A DNA stretch of 34,792 nucleotides from NCBI GenBank assembly GCA_934402055.1, contig CAKRTC010000025.1:1-34792 (forward strand). Reading direction: 5' to 3'. Below the pieces are notes generated by a model that was given only the letters and a program-made list of their open reading frames with translations, searched no databases and was not told the DNA's origin. Made by a program: the position numbers and the translations under genes. The first letter of the stretch is position 1, and each line of letters starts with the position of its first letter. Positions 8,901 to 16,783 of the stretch are shown one piece after another. Source of the DNA: an uncultured Lachnospiraceae bacterium (lineage in GTDB: Bacteria > Bacillota > Clostridia > Lachnospirales > Lachnospiraceae).

Positions 8901-9833
8901 ATGACAGAAGGCGATAAGAAAAAACTTATAATAATCGCGGGACCGACGGCTATAGGTAAGACCGCTGCATCCGTAAGACTTGCAAAGGAGATCGGAGGAG
9001 AGATAATCTCGGGAGACAGCATGCAGGTCTATCGCGGTATGGACATAGGCACGGCCAAGGTAAGCCAGGAAGAGATGCAGGGAGTACCGCATCATCTTAT
9101 AGATATACTCGATCCGGATACCGACTTTAATGCCGTCTTGTTTCAGCAGCTGGCAAAGGAAGCATGTGATAAGATATATGCGAACGGACATATTCCTATA
9201 GTTTGCGGAGGTACGGGCTTTTATATTCAGGCGCTCCTCTATGACATAGATTTTACCGAGGAAGAGGAAAGAGACGATAATTACCGCAGAGAGCTGGAAG
9301 TGATAGCAGCGGAACAGGGCGGAGAGCGTCTTGCCGATATGCTTAAGGATACCGATCCTATTACGGCTGCGGTCATTGATCTTAAGAATACCAAGAGAGT
9401 CATAAGAGCACTTGAGTACTATAAGCTTCATCAAAGCCCTATTGCTGTGCATAATGAGGAGCAGGCAAAACGCAGAGATGACTCACCCTACGATTACAGA
9501 TTCTTTGTGCTTACAGGAGACAGAGAGGCACTGTATAAGAGGATAGATGCGAGAGTAGACAAGATGATATCCGAAGGCTTGCTTCAAGAAGTGCAAGGCT
9601 TGAAAAATGCCGGGATCAGACCGGATTCCACTGCGGCACAGGCGATAGGATATAAGGAAATATATACATACCTTGACGGAAAATGCAGTCTCGAAGAGGC
9701 AGTGGAAAGAATCAAGACAGATTCAAGAAGATATGCCAAGCGACAGCTCACTTGGTTTAAAAGAGAAAAAAATGCCATCTGGATAGAGGCAGACAAAGGA
9801 GATCCCTTAGATGATATCAGAAAATATTTATAA
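8901..9833 (+). CDS. miaA: tRNA dimethylallyltransferase MiaA
   Basis: MiaA transfers the dimethylallyl group from DMAPP to A37 of tRNAs reading UNN codons, making the substrate for MiaB. The P-loop GPTAIGKT is at residues 14-21. It is followed by GEIISGDSMQVYRGMDIGTAKVS, VPHHLIDILDP, VCGGTGFYIQALLYD and the C-terminal TAAQAIGYKEI and RRYAKRQLTWFKRE motifs, all diagnostic. I prefer ATG 8901 (310 residues), with GGAAG about 9 nt upstream and a short N-terminus before the P-loop, as in other family members. An upstream TTG at 8871 overlaps the mutL stop and would give 320 residues, but has no clear ribosome binding site. The 3' end overlaps the next gene by 23 nt. Confidence 0.96.
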   Translation: MTEGDKKKLIIIAGPTAIGKTAASVRLAKEIGGEIISGDSMQVYRGMDIGTAKVSQEEMQGVPHHLIDILDPDTDFNAVLFQQLAKEACDKIYANGHIPIVCGGTGFYIQALLYDIDFTEEEERDDNYRRELEVIAAEQGGERLADMLKDTDPITAAVIDLKNTKRVIRALEYYKLHQSPIAVHNEEQAKRRDDSPYDYRFFVLTGDREALYKRIDARVDKMISEGLLQEVQGLKNAGIRPDSTAAQAIGYKEIYTYLDGKCSLEEAVERIKTDSRRYAKRQLTWFKREKNAIWIEADKGDPLDDIRKYL

Positions 9834-11094
9834 GAGCTTCGGTATAGACGAGAGAGTTGTCGAGCTTGTAAAGAAGTCGGAGCTTAAGGTTAAGTACAGA
9901 TTCGAAAGTATAGACGAGATCGCAGAATACAACACACTTAAGGTAGTCAAAGCTATGCAGGACTGCGGCGTATCAGAGGCATGCATGCTTGAAACAACAG
10001 GCTACGGCTACAATGATGTCGGAAGAGACAGACTTGAGGAGGTTTATGCAAAGATATTCGGTACAGAAGATGCACTGGTACGCAGCCAGATAGTATGCGG
10101 TACTCATGCACTCGCAACCGCACTCTTCGGCAATACAAGACCTGGAGACGAGATATATTCTCCTGTCGGTATTCCTTATGATACTCTTCAGCAGGTACTC
10201 GGCATCAGCGGAGACGGCAGAGGCTCACTCAAGGAGTACGGAGTAAGCTTCAGATATACGGATCTGCTTCCGGACGGAGGCTTTGATTATGATGGTATCA
10301 GAGCGTCTATAAACGATAAGACAAGACTTGTCGAGATACAGCGAAGCCGCGGCTATGCCGACAGAAGGAGCTTCTCCGTGGACGAGATAGGAGAACTTAT
10401 CAGCTTCGTCCGCAGTATCAAGAAGGACGTCATTATAATGATAGATAACTGCTACGGTGAATATACCGAGCTTATCGAGCCTTCGCAGGTCGGAGCCGAC
10501 ATGGTGGTTGGTTCACTTATCAAGAATCCGGGAGGCGGAATAGCTCCTGTAGGCGGATACATAGCAGGTACACACGATTGTGTTGAAAATGCCGCCTATC
10601 GTCTCACAGGCCCCGGACTCGGCAAAGAACTCGGACCTTCACTCGGCAATAACAGACTGCTTTATCAGGGAACCTTCCTTGCACCTCAGGTGACGGCTGC
10701 AGCCGAAAAGGCCGCTGTTCTGCTTTCGGAGGTGTTTGAGACTCTGGGCTTTAAGGTCAATCCGCATTCGGATGAGTTAAGACATGACATTATCGAGTCA
10801 ATTACCTTAGGAGATCCTGCCAAGGTAATATCCTTCTGTAAGGGTATTCAGAAGGCTGCGGCGGTTGACAGCTTCGCGGCACCGGAGCCGGCGCCTATGC
10901 CGGGCTATGACAGCGATATCATCATGGCAGCAGGCTGCTTTATATCGGGTTCCTCGATAGAATTAAGTGCCGATGGTCCGCTCAGAGAGCCTTATAATGT
11001 ATTTTTCCAGGGAGGCTTAAGCTACGCACACGGTAAGCTGGGCATACTTATGGCGGTACAGCGGCTGCTTGAGGACAGACTTGTTACACTATGA
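9811..11094 (+). CDS. Methionine gamma-lyase-like PLP enzyme ('aluminium resistance' family, COG4100)
   Basis: The 427-residue protein is a fold-type I PLP enzyme close to the YnbB / COG4100 family, annotated as methionine gamma-lyase or aluminium-resistance protein. Visible signatures are TGYGYNDVGRDRLEEVYA near the N-terminus, RSQIVCGTHALATALFG, IMIDNCYGEYTE (Asp of the PLP pyridine contact) and GSLIKNPGGGIAPVGGYIAG, in which K238 is the likely Schiff-base lysine. The natural substrate is not established from sequence. Neighbourhood next to miaA is common for this family in Firmicutes. The start overlaps the miaA end by 23 nt. Its stop TGA at 11092-11094 overlaps the ATG of a mini-ORF that repeats codons 187-204 of this same gene. 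Confidence 0.9.
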   Translation: MISENIYKSFGIDERVVELVKKSELKVKYRFESIDEIAEYNTLKVVKAMQDCGVSEACMLETTGYGYNDVGRDRLEEVYAKIFGTEDALVRSQIVCGTHALATALFGNTRPGDEIYSPVGIPYDTLQQVLGISGDGRGSLKEYGVSFRYTDLLPDGGFDYDGIRASINDKTRLVEIQRSRGYADRRSFSVDEIGELISFVRSIKKDVIIMIDNCYGEYTELIEPSQVGADMVVGSLIKNPGGGIAPVGGYIAGTHDCVENAAYRLTGPGLGKELGPSLGNNRLLYQGTFLAPQVTAAAEKAAVLLSEVFETLGFKVNPHSDELRHDIIESITLGDPAKVISFCKGIQKAAAVDSFAAPEPAPMPGYDSDIIMAAGCFISGSSIELSADGPLREPYNVFFQGGLSYAHGKLGILMAVQRLLEDRLVTL

Positions 11095-11153
11095 TAAGCT
11101 TCTCGGTTGACGAGATAGGAGAGCTTATCAGCTTTGTCCGCAGCATCAAGTAG
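11091..11153 (+). other. 20-codon mini-ORF duplicating codons 187-204 of the preceding gene
   Basis: An ATG overlapping the upstream TGA (ATGA at 11091-11094) opens a frame encoding MISFSVDEIGELISFVRSIK, then TAG. The last 18 residues are identical to residues 187-204 of the preceding PLP enzyme. The 54-nt copy (11097-11150) differs from the original (10369-10422) at five positions, all third codon positions and all synonymous. Homology stops abruptly on both sides. No strong ribosome binding site is seen, but the overlap would allow translational re-initiation. It may be the remnant of a second gene copy, or a small translated peptide. The similarity is directly visible; its meaning is not. 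Confidence 0.6.
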
Positions 11154-11189
11154 GGTCTCTGTCAGATGTTTTATCTTACATTTTTCGAA

Positions 11190-11226
11190 AAAAGGCAGGT
11201 GTTTTATACACTTGCCTTTTATTTTA
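11190..11226 (+). terminator. Rho-independent terminator before radC
   Basis: AAAAGGCAGGTG (11190-11201) pairs with CACTTGCCTTTT (11209-11220), a 12-bp stem with one G-U pair and a 7-nt loop, followed by the T-rich ATTTTAT. The A-run on the 5' side would let it work on both strands. It ends the miaB-mutSL-miaA block and argues against the longer radC start at 11166, which would read through the hairpin. Confidence 0.85.
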
Positions 11227-11273
11227 TGCTAAAATTCCTAACGATTGTAGCTGTCCGGGAATTAACAGCAGAT

Positions 11274-11975
11274 ATGAGAGACTATAGTAAGAGTATTGCA
11301 GAGATTCCCGCAGAACTTAGACCATATGAGAAATGTGAAGCCATGGGAGCGGAATATTTGTCCGATCCCGAGCTTTTGGCTGTAATAATTCGCAGCGGAA
11401 CAGACAATAAGTCCGCACTCGGACTTGCGGAGGAGCTTTTGTATCCGAACGGAGAGCGCATAAGTCTGAACAAGCTTATGCAGTCATCCCAGGACGAGCT
11501 CAGATGTGTCAAAGGAATAGGAAGAGTAAGATCGATCCAGCTTCAGTGTATAGCGGAGCTTTGCAGAAGGATGTCGAGAGAAAAGCTTGCAGGCCGTGAG
11601 CGTTTCGATAATCCGGGCTGTGTTGCATCCTATTATATGCAGTCCATGAGGGTACTGTCTGAGGAGGAGGTACATATAATGCTGCTTGATACGAGAAAGT
11701 GCTTCATTCGCAGTTTAATGATATCGAGAGGCACGGTCAATTGTTCCGCAATATCACCGAGAGAGATATTTATAAAAGCATTGAGGTATAATGCCGCATC
11801 CTTTGTGATGGTACACAACCATCCGAGCGGCGATCCGACACCGAGCGATGCCGACATCGCATTTTCAAATATGGTTCGTAAGCTCGGAGATCTCATGAAT
11901 ATTCATTTAAATGATTCCGTTGTGATAGGTGACAACAGCTATATAAGTATGTATGAGAAAGGCCTCATAAATTAA
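11274..11975 (+). CDS. radC: RadC-family JAB/MPN-domain protein
   Basis: The 233-residue protein has an N-terminal UPF0758 helix-hairpin-helix region (LRCVKGIGRVRSIQLQ) and a C-terminal JAMM metal-binding motif MVHNHPSGDPTPSDADI. RadC proteins are widespread; their original link to DNA repair is doubtful and the biochemical role is unsettled. I start at ATG 11274 because residues from MRDYSKSIAEIP match the family N-terminus and length. An in-frame ATG at 11166 lies upstream of a terminator hairpin. The ribosome binding site is weak. Its stop overlaps the mreC start by one base (TAATG), which places it in the same operon as the shape genes, as in many Firmicutes. Confidence 0.94.
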   Translation: MRDYSKSIAEIPAELRPYEKCEAMGAEYLSDPELLAVIIRSGTDNKSALGLAEELLYPNGERISLNKLMQSSQDELRCVKGIGRVRSIQLQCIAELCRRMSREKLAGRERFDNPGCVASYYMQSMRVLSEEEVHIMLLDTRKCFIRSLMISRGTVNCSAISPREIFIKALRYNAASFVMVHNHPSGDPTPSDADIAFSNMVRKLGDLMNIHLNDSVVIGDNSYISMYEKGLIN

Positions 11976-12988
11976 TGAGCAACAGATATTCCAAGATATT
12001 ACTGATAGCCGTAACGATAATCTGCTTTATCTTTATGGCTGTCTCTTATATTGATTCACAAGCCCTTGGCGCCGTCAAAAGCTGTGCCAACTATTTGCTT
12101 GTGCCGATTCAAAAGAGTATCAGCAGCTTTGGTCAGGCTGCTGCGGCAGGTATAGGTGAAAATATACACCTGCATGAGGTTTATAACGAGAACGAACAGC
12201 TGAAGGCACAGGTAGATGCACTTACAAGCGAGAATAACAGATTAAAGAACGAGACAGGAGAGCTTGACCGTCTGCGTGAGCTCTATGCGCTTGACCGCGA
12301 GTATCAGCAGTATCCTACAGTAGCGGCAAGAGTTATCTCTTCGGATTCTCTGAAGTGGTTCAATGTCTTTCGTATAGACAAAGGTCTTGCGGACGGTATT
12401 ACCAAGGATATGAATGTCCTCGGAGGAGGCGGACTTATAGGAATAGTAGTAGATGTGGGACCGAATTACTCTACCGTAAGAACCATAGTAGACGAGGATT
12501 CCAATGTATATGCAATGTCGCAGTACAGCGGAGATGCATGTCTTGTCAAAGGCAATATCACCTCCTATGAATCCGGGCTTATAGATATAAGCAATATCGA
12601 TAAGAATGCCGTGATAAATAACGGAGATGCCATAGTTACCTCGGATCTCAGTACCAAGTTCCTGCCGGGTATACTTATAGGCTATGCTTCAGATATCAAG
12701 ATCAATTCCCAGCATCTTACGAAATCGGGTAAGCTTATTCCTGCTGCCGATTTTACCAAGATCAGAGAGGTACTCATAGTTACCCAGCTTAAGACTGACA
12801 CGGGTATAGTATCAATGGATGTTCAATCCGGAAGAGACGCTTCCGATCTTGCCGACATTTTGCCCGGGGAGACTTCCGAAGATAATGAGAATGCAATTAC
12901 AGCAGGAGAAGACAATACTGACAATACAGCGAATGCTGCTTCCGAGACTGATACAGCTCAGGCTGACAGCACGTCGGATGAAGGATAA
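11975..12988 (+). CDS. mreC: Rod shape-determining protein MreC
   Basis: MreC is the bitopic scaffold that links the cytoskeleton to the elongation wall synthases PBP2 and RodA. The 337-residue protein has one N-terminal membrane segment (about residues 8-26, ILLIAVTIICFIFMAVSYI). A coiled coil follows (about 65-100, NENEQLKAQVDALTSENNRL), then the paired beta-barrel domains with VNVLGGGGLIGIV-like signatures. The last 50 or so residues form an acidic Asn/Asp/Glu/Thr tail, outside the family core. It overlaps the radC stop by 1 nt. mreB, which normally precedes mreC, is absent here and must be elsewhere or missing. Confidence 0.95.
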   Translation: MSNRYSKILLIAVTIICFIFMAVSYIDSQALGAVKSCANYLLVPIQKSISSFGQAAAAGIGENIHLHEVYNENEQLKAQVDALTSENNRLKNETGELDRLRELYALDREYQQYPTVAARVISSDSLKWFNVFRIDKGLADGITKDMNVLGGGGLIGIVVDVGPNYSTVRTIVDEDSNVYAMSQYSGDACLVKGNITSYESGLIDISNIDKNAVINNGDAIVTSDLSTKFLPGILIGYASDIKINSQHLTKSGKLIPAADFTKIREVLIVTQLKTDTGIVSMDVQSGRDASDLADILPGETSEDNENAITAGEDNTDNTANAASETDTAQADSTSDEG

Positions 12989-13000
12989 GCCTCTGTAAAA

Positions 13001-13029
13001 TTCTTGTTGCATTCGCCTCGGAATATAAT
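13001..13029 (+). promoter_or_regulatory. Possible promoter for mreD-mrdA
   Basis: A perfect TATAAT at 13024-13029 sits 17 nt after TTCTTG (13001-13006) in the 145-nt mreC-mreD gap. The -35 match is poor, so this is a weak call. The rest of the gap has no clear terminator. Confidence 0.3.
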
Positions 13030-13133
13030 ACATTTTTTTGGCAGCCTTCACAGGAAAAGTCACAGCAGTTACACATTGATGCTGTATATTCATTAAATGA
13101 AACCGTCGAAAAAGACAGGAAAACAACGGAAAT

Positions 13134-13670
13134 TTGAAATTCAAAAAAACTGTTAAGAGAATAATCATATACTTTTTACTGGTCATGCTTGCATCAATTT
13201 TGCAGACATGTGTTTTTCCGTTGCTCAATTTTCTGTGGATCGCTCCTAATCTCTTACTCATAGTGACATTTTCATACGGCCTTATATACGGACCGACTAC
13301 AGGCATCATCTGCGGAATGTTCGCAGGCCTTAATATGGATATGTTTTATCCGGAACCAATAGGTCTGTTTATACTGATCTACAGCTATCTCGGATTCTTC
13401 AGCGGCTTATTTAAGGAGGACTTCAGGACGGATTCATTTTCCTTGCCGCTTGCGGTATGCTTTGCCTGTGATCTTATGTACAGTATGGTTTTGTTTGTAT
13501 ACAGATATTTTATGGCAGGCAGTGCTGATATCGCATTTACGCTGACAAAGATAGTTCTGCCGGAAATGTTTTTCACTCTGTTGCTTACGCTTATCGTGTA
13601 CAGAGTACTCCTTGTTATTAACAGAAGATTAGATAAGATAGATGATCTGAGGGGTCAAAATGCTGCTTAA
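13134..13670 (+). CDS. mreD: Rod shape-determining protein MreD
   Basis: The 178-residue polytopic membrane protein has about five hydrophobic segments, starting with IIIYFLLVMLASILQTCVFPLL. It carries the MreD signature around SYGLIYGPTTGIICGMFAGLNMD, and the YPEPIGLFILIYSYLGFFSG segment. It forms part of the elongasome with MreC, PBP2 and RodA. The start is a TTG at 13134, chosen because the membrane domain begins about 10 residues later and no ATG lies before it; purine-rich AGGAAAACAACGGAAA precedes it. The end overlaps mrdA by 11 nt, supporting co-translation. Confidence 0.9.
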   Translation: MKFKKTVKRIIIYFLLVMLASILQTCVFPLLNFLWIAPNLLLIVTFSYGLIYGPTTGIICGMFAGLNMDMFYPEPIGLFILIYSYLGFFSGLFKEDFRTDSFSLPLAVCFACDLMYSMVLFVYRYFMAGSADIAFTLTKIVLPEMFFTLLLTLIVYRVLLVINRRLDKIDDLRGQNAA

Positions 13671-16590
13671 TCAACTGAAAAATATATTTAAAATATTAAG
13701 AGAACGTATGGAGAATCCGCTAAAGCTCCGCATAGTTGCGGCAGCGGTATTCTTCATTGCCTTGTTTTCGGTGCTTGTGAGTAAGTTATATACCTTGCAG
13801 GTAATAAACGGAGAGTCTTACTCGGAGCAGTTCATAGAGAGGATAGAGCGAAGCGTCAAGCTTGCCGGAAGCAGAGGAAATATCTATGATGTGGACGGCA
13901 ATATACTTGCTTACAACAGACTTTCTTACAATGTGACGATAGTGGATGACGGATCCTACAGCAATTATAATGACAGAAACAATATGCTGTACAAGCTTGC
14001 CACCATACTGGAAAAGCACGATGTTTCCGTGGATACCAATTTTGAGATAAGTCTTGGAAGTGATGATGTATTTGCATTCAGTTCCGGATCTGCGGCGGCA
14101 AGAAGACGCTTTCTTGCCAATCTCTACGGTGTCAGCACGGATAAGCTTGATGAACACCAGAAGGACGGAAGCATCAAATACCGCAGCGACATCAGCGCGG
14201 AGGAAGCTGTACGGATCAAGGCACATGATTATGCCTTTGATGCCATTAAGGATGCGGACGGACAGCCTGTCATTCCTTCGGATAAGACGCTTCTTGATAT
14301 GATCAAGATACTGTATGCCTTGAGACAGACTGCCTTCCAGAGATATGAGACTACTACCATAGCTCAGGATATAGATGAAAGCTGTCTTGCGGAGCTTGTA
14401 GAGAATCAGGGAGATCTTAAGGGCGTTGACGTAGAAGAGACTTACATACGCCGTTATAATAATGCAAAATATTTCTCACATATAATAGGTTATACCGGTT
14501 CTATTCAGGATGAAACAAGACTGAAGGAGCTTCAGAAGACCAATCCGGATTACCTCATTACAGATAAGGTAGGAGCTACGGGTATAGAAAAGACCATGGA
14601 GCAGGTGCTTCAGGGTAAAAAGGGTGAAAAGAGAATGTACGTCGACAGCTACGGTCAGGTCATAGAGACCATCAGTGAGACCGAGCCGGCTGCGGGACAT
14701 GATCTGTATCTTACCATCAATCAGAATCTGCAGATAGGCGTATATTATCTGCTTGAACAGCAGCTTGCAGGTATAGTTGCAAGTAAGATAGTCAATATTC
14801 CGGCGGCAGAGATGTCTACTCCGGCAGATTCTTCCGACGTAATGATACCTGCGGATGACGCATATTTTCAGTTTATCAATAATAACATATTGGATACCTC
14901 AAGATTCTTCGATGAATCTGTAAGAGGCTATGCCGAGGCACAGATGGCAACGGCATTTAACAATCATAAGAAGGAAGTTATTGAACGTATAAGCAGCGAA
15001 CTAAGAGACGAATCGGATCATCCGTTGAGCGAGCTTAGTGATGAGTATGTGGCTTACATGGCATATATACTGGAATATCTCTCAAAGTCTGAGGTAGGTA
15101 TAGTTGATCAGTCTGCCATAGACGTATACGGAGAGAGCTTCCTCTCATGGAAAAACGACAGCATCAGTCTTAAGGATTATCTCTATGCGGGAATATCCGA
15201 GGGCTGGGTAAATGCCGGCAAGCTTCAGGCCGAGAGCAACGAAAGCTACAGAAATGCAGACTATATCTTTGAAGAGATAGCAAAGCTTATAGTTAACGAT
15301 CTTCAGGATGATGCGGGCTTTGACAAGCTTATATACAAATATATGCTTATAGCCAAAAACGGTGTTACAGGCAGACTCTTGTGTATGGCTCTTTATGAGC
15401 AGGGAGTGCTTGATTATGATGATGCAAGCTATCAGGCTCTTATGAACGGCGGTGAGGATAATGCCTTTGCTTTCCTTATCAGCAAGATCAGATCTATAGA
15501 GATCACTCCGGCTCAGCTTGCGCTTGATCCTTGTATGGGTTCGGTAGTTATAACAGATGTCAAGACCGGAGATGTCAAGGCTCTTGTATCCTATCCGGGA
15601 TACGACAACAATAAGATCAATGACAATTCTTATTTTGCAGAGTGCCTGAATAACCAGTCTCTTCCGCTTATTAACTCGGCAACACAGACCAATAAGGCTC
15701 CCGGATCTACACTAAAGCCTCTTACTGCAGCTGCTGTTTTGGAGGAAAACAAGATAGGTCTTGATGAGCTTGTTGACTGTACCGGTGTATATACGGAAGT
15801 TACTCCTAACATCAAGTGCTGGAAGGGAAGACCGGGTCATTCGACTCTTACTGTTAAGGGAGCCATTGAAAACTCCTGTAACTTCTGCTTTGCAGATTAC
15901 GGTCACAGACTGGCTACTACTACAGATCCGGAAACAGGAGAAGAGATATACAGCACCACGACAGGTATTGAGACGCTTCAAAAGTATCTGCGCATGTTCG
16001 GTTTTGACAGAAAGAGCGGAATCCAGATCGATGAGAAGGATCCTAAGATGTCAGACTCGGATCCGGAGCGTTCCGCTTTCGGACAGGGTACAAACTCTTA
16101 CAATAATGTGCAGCTTGCAAGGTATACTACAGCTCTTGCAAATAACGGTAAGCTCTATAATCTGACACTTCTCAAGGAGGAGACGGATTCCGACGGTAAT
16201 TTTATTCAGGATTTCCCTGCAGAGCTGATCGACACCATTGAGCTTAAGCAGAGCACCTGGGATACCGTACATGACGGATTAAGAGCCGTTATTACTACCG
16301 GTGTTGCTTCCAAGGTTTTCCAGAATTACGACACCGTTGAGATAGCAGGCAAGACAGGTACAGCCGAGGAGGTCAAGACCAGAGGTAACCACGGACTATT
16401 CGTTTCCTATGCACCATACAATGATCCGGATATAGCTGTTACCGTACAGATACCTTTCTCATATTCATCGGGTAACTCGGCAAGACTTGCCCGCAGAGTA
16501 TATGACTATTATTACGGTGCTATAGATCTTCCGTCAATCATTAGCTCTGATGCTTCGAATATCGGTATAATCAATGTATCGGACGGCTGA
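13660..16590 (+). CDS. mrdA: Penicillin-binding protein 2 (elongation transpeptidase) with large insertion
   Basis: This class B PBP crosslinks peptidoglycan during cell elongation together with RodA. It has one N-terminal membrane segment (about residues 25-45), a dimerisation domain with AGSRGNIYDVDGNILAYN, and a transpeptidase domain. The active-site motifs are S683-T-L-K686, S739-C-N741 and K898-T-G900. At 976 residues it is far longer than typical PBP2 (about 600-700). The excess is mainly a largely helical stretch of about 245 residues (roughly 377-620) between GIEKTMEQVLQGKKGEK...NQNLQIGVYYLLEQQL and the DPCMGSVVITDVKTGDVKALVSYPGYD start of the catalytic core. All catalytic motifs are intact, so it should be active. 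It overlaps mreD by 11 nt. Confidence 0.95.
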   Translation: MLLNQLKNIFKILRERMENPLKLRIVAAAVFFIALFSVLVSKLYTLQVINGESYSEQFIERIERSVKLAGSRGNIYDVDGNILAYNRLSYNVTIVDDGSYSNYNDRNNMLYKLATILEKHDVSVDTNFEISLGSDDVFAFSSGSAAARRRFLANLYGVSTDKLDEHQKDGSIKYRSDISAEEAVRIKAHDYAFDAIKDADGQPVIPSDKTLLDMIKILYALRQTAFQRYETTTIAQDIDESCLAELVENQGDLKGVDVEETYIRRYNNAKYFSHIIGYTGSIQDETRLKELQKTNPDYLITDKVGATGIEKTMEQVLQGKKGEKRMYVDSYGQVIETISETEPAAGHDLYLTINQNLQIGVYYLLEQQLAGIVASKIVNIPAAEMSTPADSSDVMIPADDAYFQFINNNILDTSRFFDESVRGYAEAQMATAFNNHKKEVIERISSELRDESDHPLSELSDEYVAYMAYILEYLSKSEVGIVDQSAIDVYGESFLSWKNDSISLKDYLYAGISEGWVNAGKLQAESNESYRNADYIFEEIAKLIVNDLQDDAGFDKLIYKYMLIAKNGVTGRLLCMALYEQGVLDYDDASYQALMNGGEDNAFAFLISKIRSIEITPAQLALDPCMGSVVITDVKTGDVKALVSYPGYDNNKINDNSYFAECLNNQSLPLINSATQTNKAPGSTLKPLTAAAVLEENKIGLDELVDCTGVYTEVTPNIKCWKGRPGHSTLTVKGAIENSCNFCFADYGHRLATTTDPETGEEIYSTTTGIETLQKYLRMFGFDRKSGIQIDEKDPKMSDSDPERSAFGQGTNSYNNVQLARYTTALANNGKLYNLTLLKEETDSDGNFIQDFPAELIDTIELKQSTWDTVHDGLRAVITTGVASKVFQNYDTVEIAGKTGTAEEVKTRGNHGLFVSYAPYNDPDIAVTVQIPFSYSSGNSARLARRVYDYYYGAIDLPSIISSDASNIGIINVSDG

Positions 16591-16649
16591 TGTTTGATAC
16601 TTAAGGCTGTTTCTATTCAGTTTATTTATGTAATCCGAATGAATATTTG

Positions 16650-16705
16650 TGCTTTGCATGTATTTTGTACAGCATGTACACATGCAAAGCAGAAATTTTG
16701 TAGGT
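16650..16705 (+). terminator. Hairpin terminator candidate after mrdA
   Basis: TGCTTTGCATGT (16650-16661) and ACATGCAAAGCA (16680-16691) form a perfect 12-bp stem. The 18-nt loop itself contains GTAC-AGCAT-GTAC. The stem is followed by ATTTTGTAGGTTTTATTG, T-rich but interrupted. It probably ends the radC-mrdA transcript before the rodA promoter. Confidence 0.55.
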
Positions 16706-16732
16706 TTTATTGTTATTAATTCATAATTTTTA

Positions 16733-16761
16733 GTGACAATATCGATATTAGATAGTACAAT
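16733..16761 (+). promoter_or_regulatory. rodA promoter with palindromic spacer
   Basis: GTGACA (16733-16738), a 17-nt spacer and TACAAT (16756-16761) fit a sigma-A promoter. The spacer carries a perfect 12-bp palindrome, AATATCGATATT (16738-16749), a plausible operator. The predicted leader is only about 16 nt and has no visible Shine-Dalgarno before the ATG at 16784. Confidence 0.6.
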
Positions 16762-16783
16762 ATTAACAAATTAAATACGAATT

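Noticed and set aside
11166..11273. Extended N-terminus for RadC
   Set aside because: The extension would be encoded by a rho-independent terminator hairpin, and the family N-terminus matches the ATG at 11274.
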